64,000 nucleotides of DNA from Moritella viscosa (lineage in GTDB: Bacteria; Pseudomonadota; Gammaproteobacteria; Enterobacterales; Moritellaceae). Position 1 is the first letter of the stretch, and every line of letters begins with the position of its first letter. The translations under genes and the position numbers were made by a program. The stretch spans positions 4,785,846 to 4,849,845 of the forward strand of contig LN554852.1 of the NCBI GenBank assembly GCA_000953735.1. Reading direction: 5' to 3'. The notes under the pieces were generated by a model. The model searched no databases. It saw only the letters and a list, made by a program, of their open reading frames with translations, and was not told where the DNA came from. Below are positions 18,823 through 30,071 of the stretch, piece by piece.

Positions 18823-19881
18823 TTAACTTAATGCTGAACAGGTATTTGCGACCTGCTCAGTTGCATCTAGAATAGCAGCACTTCTGGCTGCATTTGACAT
18901 AGCGACAAGTTGTGCTTCATCGTCAATCCATTGCTGTAATAATTTGGCTAAATCCACGGCATTGAGTTGGCTTTGTGGGAGCAATACCGCGCCACCTGCT
19001 TGTACCAATGATTGGGCATTTTTAGTCTGATGATCATCCACTGCATGTGGTAATGGAATAAAAATAGCGGGTAATCCAGCAACAGCCACCTCTGACACCG
19101 TCAACGCGCCAGCGCGACACACTACCACATCAGCTTGATGATAAGCTTGCGCCATGTCATCAATAAAATCAGATACTTTAATCTCAGCTGTAACACCAGC
19201 AGACTGATAAGCAACATTCACCGCAGTACTATTATTTTTGCCCACTTGATGGCGGATACTAATTTTATCTTGGGGTAATAACGCCAGTGCTGCTGGTAAC
19301 GTTTCATTTAATACTTTTGCGCCTAAGCTACCACCAACAACCAATACCGTCAGCTTATCTGTGCTTACGTGTGGTAATGCATGTAAAGCCAGTACATCTT
19401 CACGTACTGGATTGCCAACCAACAGACCCTGAGAAAATGCACCAGGAAAGGCCATGAGTACACGTTTAGCAATTTTAGCTAATAGACGGTTAGTGAGACC
19501 TGCCGCCGCATTTTGCTCATGCAATACCACAGGAATACCTTGTAACCAAGCCGCTACGCCACCCGGTCCACTAGCAAAACCACCCATTCCTAAAACAACA
19601 TCAGGTTTGAATTTTTTCATCACTTTACGTGCCTGTAACACGGATTTTAAAATTCGAAAGGGTGCAAGGCATAAACGCTTAACTCCGTTACCACGCACCC
19701 CTGAAATATCAATGAATGAAATATCAAAACCATGTTGCGGGACTAAATCGGCTTCCATACGATCCGCAGTACCAATCCAATGAATCACCCAGCCCTGCTG
19801 TGCTAAATATTTTGCTACCGCAATACCAGGAAATACGTGACCGCCAGTACCACCAGCCATCACTAATAAACGTTTTGTCAT
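18823..19881 (-). CDS. murG: UDP-GlcNAc:lipid I N-acetylglucosaminyltransferase MurG
   Basis: The GT-B glycosyltransferase that makes lipid II on the inner face of the membrane. The N-terminal loop is [12 protein letters not shown], followed by [23 protein letters not shown] and the donor site [13 protein letters not shown] start it at the ATG at 19881 (MTKRLL), which has a GAAAGA site; an ATG at 19896 (MKDNIM) has none visible. The product is then 352 residues. Confidence 0.96.
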   Translation of the reverse strand: MTKRLLVMAGGTGGHVFPGIAVAKYLAQQGWVIHWIGTADRMEADLVPQHGFDISFIDISGVRGNGVKRLCLAPFRILKSVLQARKVMKKFKPDVVLGMGGFASGPGGVAAWLQGIPVVLHEQNAAAGLTNRLLAKIAKRVLMAFPGAFSQGLLVGNPVREDVLALHALPHVSTDKLTVLVVGGSLGAKVLNETLPAALALLPQDKISIRHQVGKNNSTAVNVAYQSAGVTAEIKVSDFIDDMAQAYHQADVVVCRAGALTVSEVAVAGLPAIFIPLPHAVDDHQTKNAQSLVQAGGAVLLPQSQLNAVDLAKLLQQWIDDEAQLVAMSNAARSAAILDATEQVANTCSALS

Positions 19882-19948
19882 AATATTATCTTTCATTGTA
19901 ATAGATTTAATCAGTTATTAAGGCATAAGTTACTTATACATATGATAA

Positions 19949-21130
19949 CTAACTGGGAGTTGTACAATTTGACATCGACACTTTTTGTGCACGATATTCA
20001 TAATCGATCCGCAATAGCACAGCCACTGCACAACTCATAATTAATAAGCTCGACCCACCATAACTCACGAGGGGCAATGTTAACCCTTTAGTTGGCAATA
20101 ACCCGGAGGCTGCACCGACGTTAACCAAGGTTTGAAAACAAAACCAAACACCAATGCTAATTGCTAAGAAACCAGCAAAAGATTGATCAATCTCCAGACT
20201 CCGACGACCAATTTGCAGTGCTTTAAATACTAATAACATTTGTAGCATCAAGACGATAAACACGCCTATGAAACCTAATTCTTCAGCCAAAATTGCGAAT
20301 ACAAAATCGGTATGAGCTTCTGGTAGATACTCTAGTTTTTGAATCGAATTACCAAGCCCTTCACCGCTAAAGCTACCACGGCCAAATGCCATTAAAGATT
20401 GGGTAAGTTGATAACCACTACCAAATGGGTCATCCCAAGGGTCAAGAAAAGAGGTTATCCGTCGCATTCTATACGGCGACAATATCACCGCTAATACACC
20501 TAATAAAATAGCCACGACACATAGTGCCATGAAGTGAACCAACTTTGCACCACCGATAAATAACAGTGCTACACTGGTGGTTAAAATAACCATCACAGAG
20601 CCGAAATCAGGTTGAAAAAGCAGCAATGCAGAGATAACGGCGATCACAAGTAATCCATTCACAAAACCTTTATAGCTTTCTTGTAATAAGCTTTTTTGGC
20701 GGACTAAATAACCTGAAAAATAAGTAAATAGAGCAAATTTAGCAAACTCAGCGGGCTGCATATTCAAGGGACCAAACGAGAGCCAACGAGTACTGCCATT
20801 CACCGTACGACCAATGACTAATACCACGATCAATAAACCAATAGCGACAAATAAAAACCGCACACTATTACGCTCAAAAAAAGCAATCGGAACATTCAAC
20901 ACACAAATTGCAGCACACAAGGAAACGCTCAGAAAGACTAAATGTTTTTTCACAAACATGAAGGGATCATCACCCAGAGCAATACCTTCAGGTAAGGATG
21001 CCGATGCAACCATCACCAAACCAACCATCATTAAGATAATCGCTAATAATAATAATTGGCGATCATAAACCGCCGCGCGCTGCTCTTCAGCACCTAATAA
21101 ATAGGCTTTCGTCCGTGTCAGAAATTCCAT
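19949..21130 (-). CDS. ftsW: Septal peptidoglycan glycosyltransferase FtsW (SEDS family)
   Basis: A 393-residue polytopic protein with about ten membrane helices. It polymerises lipid II at the septum together with FtsI. SEDS motifs are NGSTRWLSFGPLNMQPAEFAK in parts, PDFGSVMV, LPEAHTDFVFAILAEELG and GLLPTKGLTLPLVSYGGSS. Its ATG shares one base with the murD stop (TAATG). Confidence 0.97.
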   Translation of the reverse strand: MEFLTRTKAYLLGAEEQRAAVYDRQLLLLAIILMMVGLVMVASASLPEGIALGDDPFMFVKKHLVFLSVSLCAAICVLNVPIAFFERNSVRFLFVAIGLLIVVLVIGRTVNGSTRWLSFGPLNMQPAEFAKFALFTYFSGYLVRQKSLLQESYKGFVNGLLVIAVISALLLFQPDFGSVMVILTTSVALLFIGGAKLVHFMALCVVAILLGVLAVILSPYRMRRITSFLDPWDDPFGSGYQLTQSLMAFGRGSFSGEGLGNSIQKLEYLPEAHTDFVFAILAEELGFIGVFIVLMLQMLLVFKALQIGRRSLEIDQSFAGFLAISIGVWFCFQTLVNVGAASGLLPTKGLTLPLVSYGGSSLLIMSCAVAVLLRIDYEYRAQKVSMSNCTTPS

Positions 21131-22470
21131 TATAATGCCTTCACTAGCGCTCTAAAGTGGTTACCCCGAGCCATAAAATTAGCGTACATATCAATACTTG
21201 CACAAGCAGGTGACAACAAAACCCAGTCACCCGGTTGTACAAACTCACTAATTTCAGCAATCGCAACGGCCAGGTCTGGGACCAATTTCGTATTATCCGT
21301 TAACGCCGAAAAACGTTCACCGTCTTTACCAAAGCAATACGTCAACGCAATGTCATCACGTAATGCGGGGACTAAAGGACTAAAATCAGCGCCTTTTCCA
21401 TCACCGCCAGCAATCAGGTATAAACGTCCTTTAACACTGCTTTTCAACCCGGCCAGCGCCGCTAGCGTTGCTCCGACATTCGTGGCCTTAGTATCATTAA
21501 TCCACCTTACCCCGTTAAGTTCACGAATAAACTCACAGCGATGCGCTAGCCCCGTAAATTGACGTAATCCCGGTAACGTTTTAGTTCTATCCACACCTGC
21601 GGCATCAAGCAGGGCTATGGCAGATAATGCGTTCATTAAATTATGTACACCGGTGATCTGCAAATCATCAGCACTGATAATGCCCTTACCTTGATAAGCT
21701 AACCAAGTACTCCCTTGCTGTTGGAGCAAGCCATAATCAGCATCACTCTCACCAAAACTACGCTTAACCGCACTTAGCGTATTATTTTGTTGAGGACAAG
21801 CCGTTAATACATCATCACTATTTGTTACCACGGTTTGCGCATGCTGATAAATTGACAATTTGGCTTGGCGATAGGCTTCGAAATCAGGGTAACGATCAAG
21901 ATGGTCGTCTGTTACATTCAGTACGGTCGCAGCAATAGCCTTTAGACTATGGGTCGTTTCTAATTGAAAGCTTGAAAGCTCTAACACATATAACTGATAA
22001 GGATCGGCTACATCAAGTAGGTCTAATGCTGGAATGCCAATGTTGCCACCGATTGCGGTCTTCACACCTGCTGCATTCGCCATTTCACCAACCAGTGTAG
22101 TAACGGTCGATTTACCATTCGATCCAGTAATCGCAATAATTGGTGCTTGTGCAGCTCTGACAAACAATTCAATATCACCAATCACTTCCACCCCCTTTTG
22201 CCGTGCAGCAGCAATCTCGGGGGTTGCAATGGCAATACCTGGACTAACGACTAATTGCTTAGCCTGTAATAAGACTTCAGGGTGTAACCCCCCTTTGTAC
22301 AACGTTACCTGAGCTGGCAACTCATCTTGTCCCGGCGGTGCATCACGGCTATCCACAACAACAGGAATAATTCCCTGCTTTAGAAAATAGCGAACACAAG
22401 ACAGACCGGTTTGGCCTAAACCAACAATAACGATAGGCGATGCCATATTTTGCTCAGATAATGGTGTCAT
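21130..22470 (-). CDS. murD: UDP-N-acetylmuramoyl-L-alanine--D-glutamate ligase
   Basis: A Mur ligase adding D-Glu. The ATP loop is GSNGKSTVTTL, with the N-terminal IVIVGLGQTGLSCVRYFL and the later WINDTKATNVGAT and LSPACASID motifs. I start it at the ATG at 22470, which forms a TAATG overlap with the mraY stop, the same junction type as murD/ftsW and ftsQ/ftsA. An upstream ATG at 22527 would overlap mraY by 58 bases. The product is 446 residues. Confidence 0.96.
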   Translation of the reverse strand: MTPLSEQNMASPIVIVGLGQTGLSCVRYFLKQGIIPVVVDSRDAPPGQDELPAQVTLYKGGLHPEVLLQAKQLVVSPGIAIATPEIAAARQKGVEVIGDIELFVRAAQAPIIAITGSNGKSTVTTLVGEMANAAGVKTAIGGNIGIPALDLLDVADPYQLYVLELSSFQLETTHSLKAIAATVLNVTDDHLDRYPDFEAYRQAKLSIYQHAQTVVTNSDDVLTACPQQNNTLSAVKRSFGESDADYGLLQQQGSTWLAYQGKGIISADDLQITGVHNLMNALSAIALLDAAGVDRTKTLPGLRQFTGLAHRCEFIRELNGVRWINDTKATNVGATLAALAGLKSSVKGRLYLIAGGDGKGADFSPLVPALRDDIALTYCFGKDGERFSALTDNTKLVPDLAVAIAEISEFVQPGDWVLLSPACASIDMYANFMARGNHFRALVKAL

Positions 22471-23552
22471 TAGCGTACCTTCAACGTGGCTAAGCCAATG
22501 AGTACTAAAATAATAGTAATGATCCAAAAGCGTACAATCACACGTGGTTCAGGCCAACCTTTTAGTTCATAATGGTGATGAATTGGAGCCATCCTAAAGA
22601 TGCGTTGACCACGTAACTTATAAGAACCTACTTGTAAGATAACCGATACTGTTTCCATAACAAAAACACCGCCCATGATCACCAACATGAACTCTTGGCG
22701 AACTAATACTGCTAGCGTACCTAAACCCGCACCTAATGCTAATGAACCTACATCACCCATAAATACTTGTGCTGGATACGTGTTAAACCATAAGAAACCA
22801 AGTCCGGCGCCAACCATAGCCGCGCACACAATCACTAATTCACTGGCTTGTGGGATATAAGGGATAAACAGATACTCAGCAAATTTAACGTTACCCGTTA
22901 AGTACGACACAAGCATAAATGCACCCGCCACTAATACCGTTGGTAAGATAGCTAAACCATCTAAACCATCGGTTAAGTTAACCGCATTACTACTCCCCAC
23001 AATCACAAAATAAGTTAATACAATGAATAACAATCCAAGTTCTGGCATATATTCTTTAAAGAAAGGGACAACTAATGTCGTTTCTGCCGCCGAACCTGCC
23101 GTTACATAGAGATAAACAGCGATACCAATTGCGACCGCTGACTGCCAGAAATACTTCCAACGCGCAATCAAGCCATCGGTATCTTTACGGATCACTTTGC
23201 GATAGTCATCCACAAAACCAATCGCACCAAATGCGACAAACACAAACATCATGATCCAAACATAGGCATTATCTAATCTTGCCCATAATAGCGTTGATAC
23301 TAAAATTGCAACTAGGATCATTACGCCACCCATTGTTGGCGTACCACGTTTACTGAAATGTGATTCAGGGCCATCATCACGTACAACTTGACCAATCTGC
23401 ATATCTTGCAAATAGCGGATAAGTTTAGGTCCCATCCATAATGTCAGTAATAACGAGGTAATTATCGTGATAATTGCACGAAATGTGAGATATGAAAAAA
23501 CTCTGAATAGCGAGAAATGCTCACTTAAAGATTCGAACAACCAAACTAACAT
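22470..23552 (-). CDS. mraY: Phospho-N-acetylmuramoyl-pentapeptide transferase MraY
   Basis: A 360-residue polytopic enzyme that transfers phospho-MurNAc-pentapeptide to undecaprenyl phosphate, giving lipid I. Family motifs are [10 protein letters not shown], the Asp-rich [34 protein letters not shown] and the His cluster [15 protein letters not shown]. It overlaps the end of murF by 7 bases and the start of murD by one. Confidence 0.98.
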   Translation of the reverse strand: MLVWLFESLSEHFSLFRVFSYLTFRAIITIITSLLLTLWMGPKLIRYLQDMQIGQVVRDDGPESHFSKRGTPTMGGVMILVAILVSTLLWARLDNAYVWIMMFVFVAFGAIGFVDDYRKVIRKDTDGLIARWKYFWQSAVAIGIAVYLYVTAGSAAETTLVVPFFKEYMPELGLLFIVLTYFVIVGSSNAVNLTDGLDGLAILPTVLVAGAFMLVSYLTGNVKFAEYLFIPYIPQASELVIVCAAMVGAGLGFLWFNTYPAQVFMGDVGSLALGAGLGTLAVLVRQEFMLVIMGGVFVMETVSVILQVGSYKLRGQRIFRMAPIHHHYELKGWPEPRVIVRFWIITIILVLIGLATLKVR

Positions 23553-24982
23553 TTTATTTCCTTTACTGTATTTTTAACTAATATTGTATTTTCGATTAAC
23601 ATAGCAGTGTTCTCAGATAGCTTTGTGGTAAGCAAACTGATTGCCTGCTCCATTTTAGCACTACGGGAACCTTTAAATAATAAAGTAAACACCTGCTCTT
23701 TGGGAGCTGTAGTGATTAAGTCAGCTAACGCATCAACCAGTGCTGGCTGTGCTAAAAAGGCGCGACCAATAACACCAGCAGTTAATGCAGCTTCACGACT
23801 AACGACACCACAAGTATAGACATGATCAACCTGTTGCTGCTGAGCATAATGCCCAACTTGTTGATGCATATCAGCAGTACTAACGCCCAGTTCTCCCATA
23901 TCGCCCATGACTAATACATTTGTTGATTTGAAATGGGTTAATACATCAATGGCCGCCTTTACTGATGCAATATTGGCATTATAGCTATCGTCAATAATAC
24001 GAATACGTGGGGTTAATTGTGATATTTTCAATCGTCCCTGTACATTAACCATAGATTCAAGGCCTAACTTAATGGTTTTAATATCAATACCAAAACAACT
24101 TGCCATTGCAGCGGCGGCTAATGCATTAGCGACATTATGACGACCTGCAACACCTAAGTTAATCGAACAGTCACTGTCTGGTGTGCATAATCTAAACGTC
24201 GGGTTACCCGAATCAGCAAATTCAATATTAGCTGCAAAATAATCGGCACTCTCATCAACAACCGAAAAGTTAACGTGTCGCTGTGAGTCAACTTTACGTA
24301 GCCAGTATTGATAAAACTTATCATCGCGGTTTAGTACCGCCATGCCTTGTTCCTTAACCCCCGATAATATCTCACTTTTAGCCAATGCGATGCCCTGTAG
24401 ATCACCAAAACCTTCTAAGTGTGCAGCATCAACATTATTGATTAACACCACATCTGGCAATACCAATCCCGTGGTATAGGCAATTTCTTTTTTGTGATTA
24501 GCACCAAGCTCCATCACCGCAAATTGGTCTTCTTGCTGTAAGCGAAGCAATGTCAATGGAACACCAATATCGTTATTAAAATTGCCTGCAGTTGCTAATG
24601 TTGGTGCGACTTGTTTTAAAATCGCCGCCAGCATTTCTTTCGTCGTGGTTTTTCCATTACTGCCAGTAAGCGCTGCAACTTTAGGATTAACATGTTCACG
24701 CACCATTTTACCTAACAGACCTAAAGCAACACGGCTATCTTTTACTTGAATTTGCGGGATATCCACCGCTTGCTTTTTTGTTACAATAGCAGCAATAGCA
24801 CCTTGCTCTGCCGCTTTGGCAACGAAACTATTGGCATCAAAATTATCACCACTTAACGCGACGAACAAATCACCAACTTTAATCGTGCGTGTATCTGTTG
24901 AAACATGAGTAATGACGACATCATCACCTTGGTACTTGGCATTGAGTTGTGTCGCAATTGCACTTAACGCTAAACTAATCAT
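23546..24982 (-). CDS. murF: UDP-MurNAc-tripeptide--D-alanyl-D-alanine ligase
   Basis: A 478-residue Mur ligase that adds the D-Ala-D-Ala made by DdlB. The ATP loop reads [11 protein letters not shown]. Other family segments are [38 protein letters not shown] and [11 protein letters not shown]. Length is slightly above E. coli MurF (452), with a small extension at the C-terminus. It shares one base with the murE stop and overlaps mraY by 7 bases. Confidence 0.97.
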   Translation of the reverse strand: MISLALSAIATQLNAKYQGDDVVITHVSTDTRTIKVGDLFVALSGDNFDANSFVAKAAEQGAIAAIVTKKQAVDIPQIQVKDSRVALGLLGKMVREHVNPKVAALTGSNGKTTTKEMLAAILKQVAPTLATAGNFNNDIGVPLTLLRLQQEDQFAVMELGANHKKEIAYTTGLVLPDVVLINNVDAAHLEGFGDLQGIALAKSEILSGVKEQGMAVLNRDDKFYQYWLRKVDSQRHVNFSVVDESADYFAANIEFADSGNPTFRLCTPDSDCSINLGVAGRHNVANALAAAAMASCFGIDIKTIKLGLESMVNVQGRLKISQLTPRIRIIDDSYNANIASVKAAIDVLTHFKSTNVLVMGDMGELGVSTADMHQQVGHYAQQQQVDHVYTCGVVSREAALTAGVIGRAFLAQPALVDALADLITTAPKEQVFTLLFKGSRSAKMEQAISLLTTKLSENTAMLIENTILVKNTVKEIKC

Positions 24983-26490
24983 TATTTTTTACTCAACATC
25001 TCTCTGATCGTCTCTCGATCACTATAATGGTGTTTATCTACACCGATAATTTGATAATCTTCATGGCCTTTACCTGCCACTAAAATAATATCGTCAGCAC
25101 GACTTTGTTCCATCGCCCAATGAATAGCACTACGGCGATCATGAATAACTTGCATTACATCAGGGTTAGCAAGACCGATTTTCATATCAGCTACAATCGA
25201 AGACGCAGACTCAGTACGCGGATTATCATCTGTAATGACAGCCATATCTGCAAATTGTTCAGCGACTTGTGCCATTATTGGTCTTTTACCTGTATCTCGG
25301 TCACCACCACAGCCATAAATGCACCAGAGCTTGCCTTCACAATGCACACGTAATGCTTGCAAGGCTTTTTCTAATGCGTCAGGTGTATGAGCATAATCAA
25401 CCACGCAAGCAGCTTGCCCTGCTTGTTTGAATAATTCCATACGGCCACATACGGCGGTTAATTTTGGTGCTACCTGTAATAAATCATCCAAATCATAACC
25501 GAGAGCTAACAAACTCGCGCAAGCGGCCACTACATTAGAAGCATTAAACTCGCCAATTAAACCACATCGCAATGTACCTTCACCCCAGCTGGTTTTTAAC
25601 TCACAGTTAAAACCACCGGTATCAAAATTTAAATCATGACAATATAAAAAAGCACCAGAATAGGCTGATAAATCTTGCTGGACTGAAAATCGGATAGCAT
25701 CAGGCCATTGCTGTGACCACGCTTTACCGTAAGTATCATCAACATTAAGGATCCTATGTTTCACAGCACCTTGAAATAAGATTTTTTTGGCATCAGCATA
25801 ATTATCCATGTCTCCATGATAATCAAGATGATCACGGGTTAGATTGGTAAATAATGCCACATCAAAGTCGAGAGAATTTACACGACCTTGGATCAAACCG
25901 TGTGAGGATACTTCCATGGCACACAATTCTGCACCTTGTTGCACTTGGCTCGCTATTTCAGCTTGTACATCTAAACCACTACCTGTGGTATTTTCTGTTT
26001 GCACTAATTGATCGAATAAGCCATTACCGATCGTTCCCATCACACCAGCTTTACCGTTTAATAAAGTAACCCAATTGGCAATAATCTGCGTGATAGTGCT
26101 CTTACCATTCGTGCCAGTAACACCGACAAGTTTTAATTGCTGCGAAGGGAATTGATAAAAACTATCGGCTAATGCGGATAAGGCCTTATTAAGACCAAAA
26201 AAAGCAACAATAGGAATTCCATCAACATATTCAATATGACCATGTTCTCCCTGAATATCAGCATCTTTCAGTACAACTGTTGCACCACATTGTAATGCAT
26301 TACCAATAAACCGGCGACCATCAAGGGCATGACCATTTATCGCGACAAAACAATCGCCCGCCTGCACTTTCCGGCTATCAATAATCAATGCGTTAACCGC
26401 TAATTCAAAATCAATATTCCACGTTTGTAGAGATAAGACTCGACATGACGAATTCATTTCCAAACCCTTAATATTTAAAGCCCGTGGCAT
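24982..26490 (-). CDS. murE: UDP-MurNAc-L-Ala-D-Glu--meso-diaminopimelate ligase
   Basis: A 502-residue Mur ligase. The ATP loop is GTNGKSTITQ, and the DNPRTE motif marks the meso-diaminopimelate-specific type. Other segments are DSRKVQAGDCFVAI, EVSSHGLIQGRV, FTNLTRDHLDYHG and YAHTPDALEKAL. Both ATG 26490 (AAGGA site) and ATG 26457 (AAGGG site) are plausible; the shorter form is nearer the usual N-terminus. It follows ftsI by about 50 bases. Confidence 0.96.
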   Translation of the reverse strand: MPRALNIKGLEMNSSCRVLSLQTWNIDFELAVNALIIDSRKVQAGDCFVAINGHALDGRRFIGNALQCGATVVLKDADIQGEHGHIEYVDGIPIVAFFGLNKALSALADSFYQFPSQQLKLVGVTGTNGKSTITQIIANWVTLLNGKAGVMGTIGNGLFDQLVQTENTTGSGLDVQAEIASQVQQGAELCAMEVSSHGLIQGRVNSLDFDVALFTNLTRDHLDYHGDMDNYADAKKILFQGAVKHRILNVDDTYGKAWSQQWPDAIRFSVQQDLSAYSGAFLYCHDLNFDTGGFNCELKTSWGEGTLRCGLIGEFNASNVVAACASLLALGYDLDDLLQVAPKLTAVCGRMELFKQAGQAACVVDYAHTPDALEKALQALRVHCEGKLWCIYGCGGDRDTGKRPIMAQVAEQFADMAVITDDNPRTESASSIVADMKIGLANPDVMQVIHDRRSAIHWAMEQSRADDIILVAGKGHEDYQIIGVDKHHYSDRETIREMLSKK

Positions 26491-26542
26491 TTAACAATCC
26501 TTAGTATCAAACAACCCTTAACGCCTAAGCGTCCTTTAATTT

Positions 26543-28270
26543 TTAAGCGTCTTTTGCTATTACTGTTAATGATTGTTTTTCATCTGGTGTTACATTTAAC
26601 ATTTGTAATGTTCTTTCCATAACTTCAGCAAATACCGGTGCCGCGATAACACCGCCGTAATAGCGGTCACCGCTTGGTGAGTCAATCACCACCACTAATG
26701 CAAAACGAGGATTAGACACGGGAGCAATACCAGCAAATAAAGCAACATAATCGTCACCATAACCACCGGCAATAGCTTTACGAGAAGTACCAGTTTTACC
26801 CGCGACGCGGTAGCCATCAATACGTGCTTTATCACCCGTACCGCCTTTTTCCACCACGCTTTCCATCATGAGCAATAGCTCTTGTGCGTGCTCTTCAGAT
26901 AACACCCGTTCTGATAATGGCATCGTATCCAATTTTCTAATTGTCAGTGGACGATATACCCCACCAGAAGCAATTGTTGCATAAGCATGAGCAAGCTGTA
27001 ATGTTGTCGCTTGCATACCATAACCAAAGGATAATGTTGCATTCTCGAACTCTGACCACCGTGAACGACGTGGCATATAGCCCCTACTTTCACCATTTAA
27101 GATCAAGCTACTTTCATTACCAAAACCAAATTGATAATACGTATCCAGCAAACGTTGATGACCTAGTTTCAGCGCAATTTTACTCACGCCCATGTTTGAT
27201 GAATAACGTAAAATATCACTCAGTATCATCTCACCACGGTTACGGGTATCTTGTACTAAACGACCACCTAAACGCATACGGCCAGGATTTGTATCAATTA
27301 TAGAATCTGCAGCAATAATACCGTTATCTAAACCACTGGCAATTACGAGTGGTTTAATTGTGGAGCCAGGTTCGTAACTATCCGTGATAGCGCGATTTTT
27401 TAACTTATAACTGTCATACTTACTGCGATTGTTCGGGTTAAACGATGGGCTATTTACCATCGCTAATATTTCTCCTGTTTTTACATCAATCATCACCAAT
27501 GATCCCGACACAGCGCCGTTGTATTTAACCGCTTTTTTCAAGCGCTGATAGGCTAACGATTGAATACGTTGATCAATACTGAGTTGGATATTATTGGCTT
27601 GTTCACTTTGCTGAATAACAGAGATATCCTCAATAACATTACCTAATCGGTCTTTACGGACAATACGCTTACCCTGGGTACCAGTAAGAAAATCATTATA
27701 AGCCTTTTCAACGCCTTCAATACCTTTGTCATCAATATTAGTCATGCCAACCAACTGTGCGCTAACTTCACCGGTTGGGTAAAAACGACGGGATTCTGGA
27801 GCCAAACTTACACCGACTAATTTTAATTCATCAACATACTTAGCAACCGCGGGACTAATTTGGCGTTTTATATACATAAAACGACCATTGGAATCCATGA
27901 TTTTTTTTTGCAGATCAATAAGATTAAGATCGAGAATTTCTGCAAACGCTTGCCATGCACGTTTTTTATCAAAACTGTTTTTATTTTTAATGGTGCGCGG
28001 ATCCACATGGATCGCCATCACGGGCACACTAACAGCCAATTCCACCCCATTGCGGTCGGTAATAATACCGCGCTGTACTTGCTGTGATGCCACACGTAGT
28101 GAGCGCATATCCGCTTGTTGACGCAGATGTTCGGGATTAATAACTTGGATATAAGCGGTACGGGCGAGTAAGCTTAAAAAGATAATAACAACCGTGGCTG
28201 CAACTAAACGATAGCGCCATAAGATAAAATTGGCTGGTTCTTCGTTGGTAATATTTCTACGATTTGTCAC
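26543..28270 (-). CDS. ftsI: Septal peptidoglycan transpeptidase FtsI (penicillin-binding protein 3)
   Basis: A 575-residue class B PBP with a membrane anchor at about 22-40, an N-terminal non-catalytic domain with RGIITDRNG, and the transpeptidase domain. The active Ser303 is in GSTIKPL, the SSN box in RYSSNMGV and the KTG box in AGKTGTSRK. It cross-links septal peptidoglycan with FtsW. It overlaps ftsL by 4 bases (ATGA). A run of nine A residues in the coding strand (plus 27901-27909) encodes the QKK stretch and is a possible slippage site. Confidence 0.97.
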   Translation of the reverse strand: MTNRRNITNEEPANFILWRYRLVAATVVIIFLSLLARTAYIQVINPEHLRQQADMRSLRVASQQVQRGIITDRNGVELAVSVPVMAIHVDPRTIKNKNSFDKKRAWQAFAEILDLNLIDLQKKIMDSNGRFMYIKRQISPAVAKYVDELKLVGVSLAPESRRFYPTGEVSAQLVGMTNIDDKGIEGVEKAYNDFLTGTQGKRIVRKDRLGNVIEDISVIQQSEQANNIQLSIDQRIQSLAYQRLKKAVKYNGAVSGSLVMIDVKTGEILAMVNSPSFNPNNRSKYDSYKLKNRAITDSYEPGSTIKPLVIASGLDNGIIAADSIIDTNPGRMRLGGRLVQDTRNRGEMILSDILRYSSNMGVSKIALKLGHQRLLDTYYQFGFGNESSLILNGESRGYMPRRSRWSEFENATLSFGYGMQATTLQLAHAYATIASGGVYRPLTIRKLDTMPLSERVLSEEHAQELLLMMESVVEKGGTGDKARIDGYRVAGKTGTSRKAIAGGYGDDYVALFAGIAPVSNPRFALVVVIDSPSGDRYYGGVIAAPVFAEVMERTLQMLNVTPDEKQSLTVIAKDA

Positions 28271-28581
28271 TGCTGTGTCACCAACTTTTCTTCTGCTGTA
28301 CTTGGTCGATACATACCGAGTTTGTGTTTTGCGGTGTATTCAATTTTACTGTGCTCTTCTAACGTGCTTTGTTCTAACAATAAATTACGCCATTCAATGT
28401 CAGCCAAGTCACGCTGAGTCAATAACTGCTCTTTGTTATTCGTCTTTAAGCGGGTTTCATGCGTTAACATGATCACGGCAAAAGCGGAAATTAAGATGGC
28501 AAACAATAGACTAACGACTCGCTTATGCTGGCCGATGTCAGTCATGATAACCTTACCTAAATCCCACTTAATGCCGAACAT
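28267..28581 (-). CDS. ftsL: Cell division protein FtsL
   Basis: A small bitopic divisome protein: a short cytoplasmic N-terminus, one membrane helix (about 25-45, VVSLLFAILISAFAVIML) and a periplasmic coiled coil with hydrophobic heptads (NNKEQLLTQRDLADIEW onward), which zips with FtsB. Identification rests on place, topology and the KLGMYRPSTAEE-like tail before ftsI. The ATG at 28581 is 1 base after the rsmH stop and gives 104 residues; ATG 28545 (92 residues, TAAGG site) is an equally good start. Confidence 0.92.
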   Translation of the reverse strand: MFGIKWDLGKVIMTDIGQHKRVVSLLFAILISAFAVIMLTHETRLKTNNKEQLLTQRDLADIEWRNLLLEQSTLEEHSKIEYTAKHKLGMYRPSTAEEKLVTQQ

Positions 28582-28582
28582 A

Positions 28583-29524
28583 TTACAATTTTTCCGCCAC
28601 GCGTAATACAGAACTACGCGCTCGAGGATTGAATTCTAATTCTTGCTCCGAAGGTTTTAGCATTTTACCGACTGCCTTCATGGTACGCGTTTTATCAATT
28701 TCTTCTTGCATGATAGGTAAGCCGTATGGCACTTCTTTACCACGCGCTTGTTTACGAATGAATTGCTTCACAATACGATCTTCTAACGAGTGGAAGCTGA
28801 TCACAGATAAACGACCACCAGACTTAAGACATTTTAATGCGCCAGCTAATGCACGTTCAATCTCTTCTAACTCACTATTAATATAAATACGGATCGCTTG
28901 GAATGAACGTGTGGCTGGGTGTTTGGTTTCTTTTTTCGATTTTGGTACCACACGGCAAATTAAACTTGCTAACTGTGCTGTTGTTTCGAATGGCGTGCCG
29001 TCACGATCAAATACCACGGCGCGGGCAATCTTACGGGCAAACTTTTCTTCACCAAATACTTTCAATACCCATACAATATCATCATAGTCAGCTGTTGCTA
29101 ACCATTTAGCTGCACTGATACCTGATGTAGGGTCCATGCGCATGTCCAACGGACCATCACGTAAAAAACTAAAACCACGAGATGCATCGTCTAACTGTGG
29201 AGAAGAAACACCAAGGTCCAATAACACACCATCAATTTGTTCTGTCAGTTCTTTATTTTCCATATATTCAGCAATACCAGAAAATGGACCGTGAACAATA
29301 TCAAAACGTGGGTCTTCTAATTTTAATGCTTCACCCACTGCAATTGCTTCAGGGTCACGATCGATTGCAATCAATCGGCCGTTTTCACCCAGCTGAGACA
29401 AAATAAAGCGAGAGTGACCACCGCGACCAAAAGTACCGTCAATATAAATACCATCCGGTTTTAGGTCTAACCCAGCTACGGTTTCGTTAAGTAAAACGGA
29501 TACGTGTGCAAATTCTTGTGTCAT
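28583..29524 (-). CDS. rsmH: 16S rRNA (cytosine(1402)-N(4))-methyltransferase RsmH (MraW)
   Basis: A 313-residue SAM-dependent methyltransferase that methylates N4 of C1402 in 16S rRNA; RsmI, encoded nearby, adds the 2'-O-methyl to the same base. The motifs are [49 protein letters not shown] in parts and [14 protein letters not shown]. It is the first gene of the dcw cluster here, with a strong extended -10 promoter 30 bases upstream and no mraZ. Confidence 0.97.
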   Translation of the reverse strand: MTQEFAHVSVLLNETVAGLDLKPDGIYIDGTFGRGGHSRFILSQLGENGRLIAIDRDPEAIAVGEALKLEDPRFDIVHGPFSGIAEYMENKELTEQIDGVLLDLGVSSPQLDDASRGFSFLRDGPLDMRMDPTSGISAAKWLATADYDDIVWVLKVFGEEKFARKIARAVVFDRDGTPFETTAQLASLICRVVPKSKKETKHPATRSFQAIRIYINSELEEIERALAGALKCLKSGGRLSVISFHSLEDRIVKQFIRKQARGKEVPYGLPIMQEEIDKTRTMKAVGKMLKPSEQELEFNPRARSSVLRVAEKL

Positions 29525-29553
29525 GTCGATGAAAGCTCTTAAAAATACTTTAA

Positions 29554-29584
29554 ATTATAGCAGGTGCTAAAATGGTTATTGTAA
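29554..29584 (-). promoter_or_regulatory. dcw cluster promoter before rsmH
   Basis: On the minus strand a consensus TATAAT (29554-29559) is preceded by TGC, giving an extended -10. A TTACAA -35 (29579-29584) lies 19 bases upstream. The leader to the rsmH ATG would be about 22 bases. No TGGG direct repeats of the MraZ-binding type are seen next to it. Confidence 0.7.
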
Positions 29585-29649
29585 CGTAAAAGATCTAGTT
29601 TAGGGAGGGGTAAAACGTATTGCAAGTGATGCTGATAATCAGAAGGAAA

Positions 29650-29691
29650 AATAAACAAGAACTTATCTATAGTAAAGAAGATATAGATAAG
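29650..29691 (-). terminator. Terminator of RNase P RNA
   Basis: CTTATCTATA (29662-29671) pairs with TATAGATAAG (29682-29691), a perfect 10-base-pair stem. On the minus strand it is followed by a T-rich tail (29650-29661), directly after the 3' end of rnpB. Confidence 0.8.
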
Positions 29692-29693
29692 GT

Positions 29694-30071
29694 CTTGGAG
29701 TTGGTCGATAAGCCGGGTTTTGTCGTGGACAATCATTCCTCTAGGTCTGCAATCGCTCACAGACTCAAGCAACCTACCCGCTTTCAGCGTGGGTCACGCC
29801 TATAGAAAGCCTATTTGGTCTTGCTCCGGGTGGAGTTTACCCTGCAACGAACTATTACTAGTCGTCCGGTGCGCTCTTACCGCACCCTTTCAGCCTTACC
29901 TGTGCTTCCTAAAAAGCCATCGGCGGTCTTCTCTCTGCTGCACTTGTCGTGGGCTTGCGCCCCCCAGGCGTTACCTGGCACCCTACCCTGTGGAGCCCGG
30001 ACTTTCCTCCCCTCTATAACCTCGATATAAATACCGAGTCATAAAGCGGCGATTGTCTGACCAACTCCAAG
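29694..30071 (-). ncRNA. rnpB: RNase P catalytic RNA (type A)
   Basis: A minus-strand RNA of about 378 bases matching E. coli M1 RNA along its length. Conserved segments include GAGGAAAGTCCGGGCTCC near the 5' end, AGGGTGCCAGGTAACGCCTG, GAAAGGGTGCGGTAAGAGCG, GGTAAACTCCACCCGGAGCA and the 3' GACAAAACCCGGCTTATCG. The ends are set by a 13-base-pair P1 helix: 29694-29706 pairs with 30059-30071. It processes tRNA 5' ends with the RnpA protein. It sits between rsmI and rsmH, next to the dcw cluster, and is followed by its own terminator. Confidence 0.97.

Noticed and set aside
27901-27909. Nine-base homopolymer in ftsI as a phase-variable tract
   Set aside because: The frame is intact, the gene is essential, and Lys-rich codons explain the run; no sign of variation.
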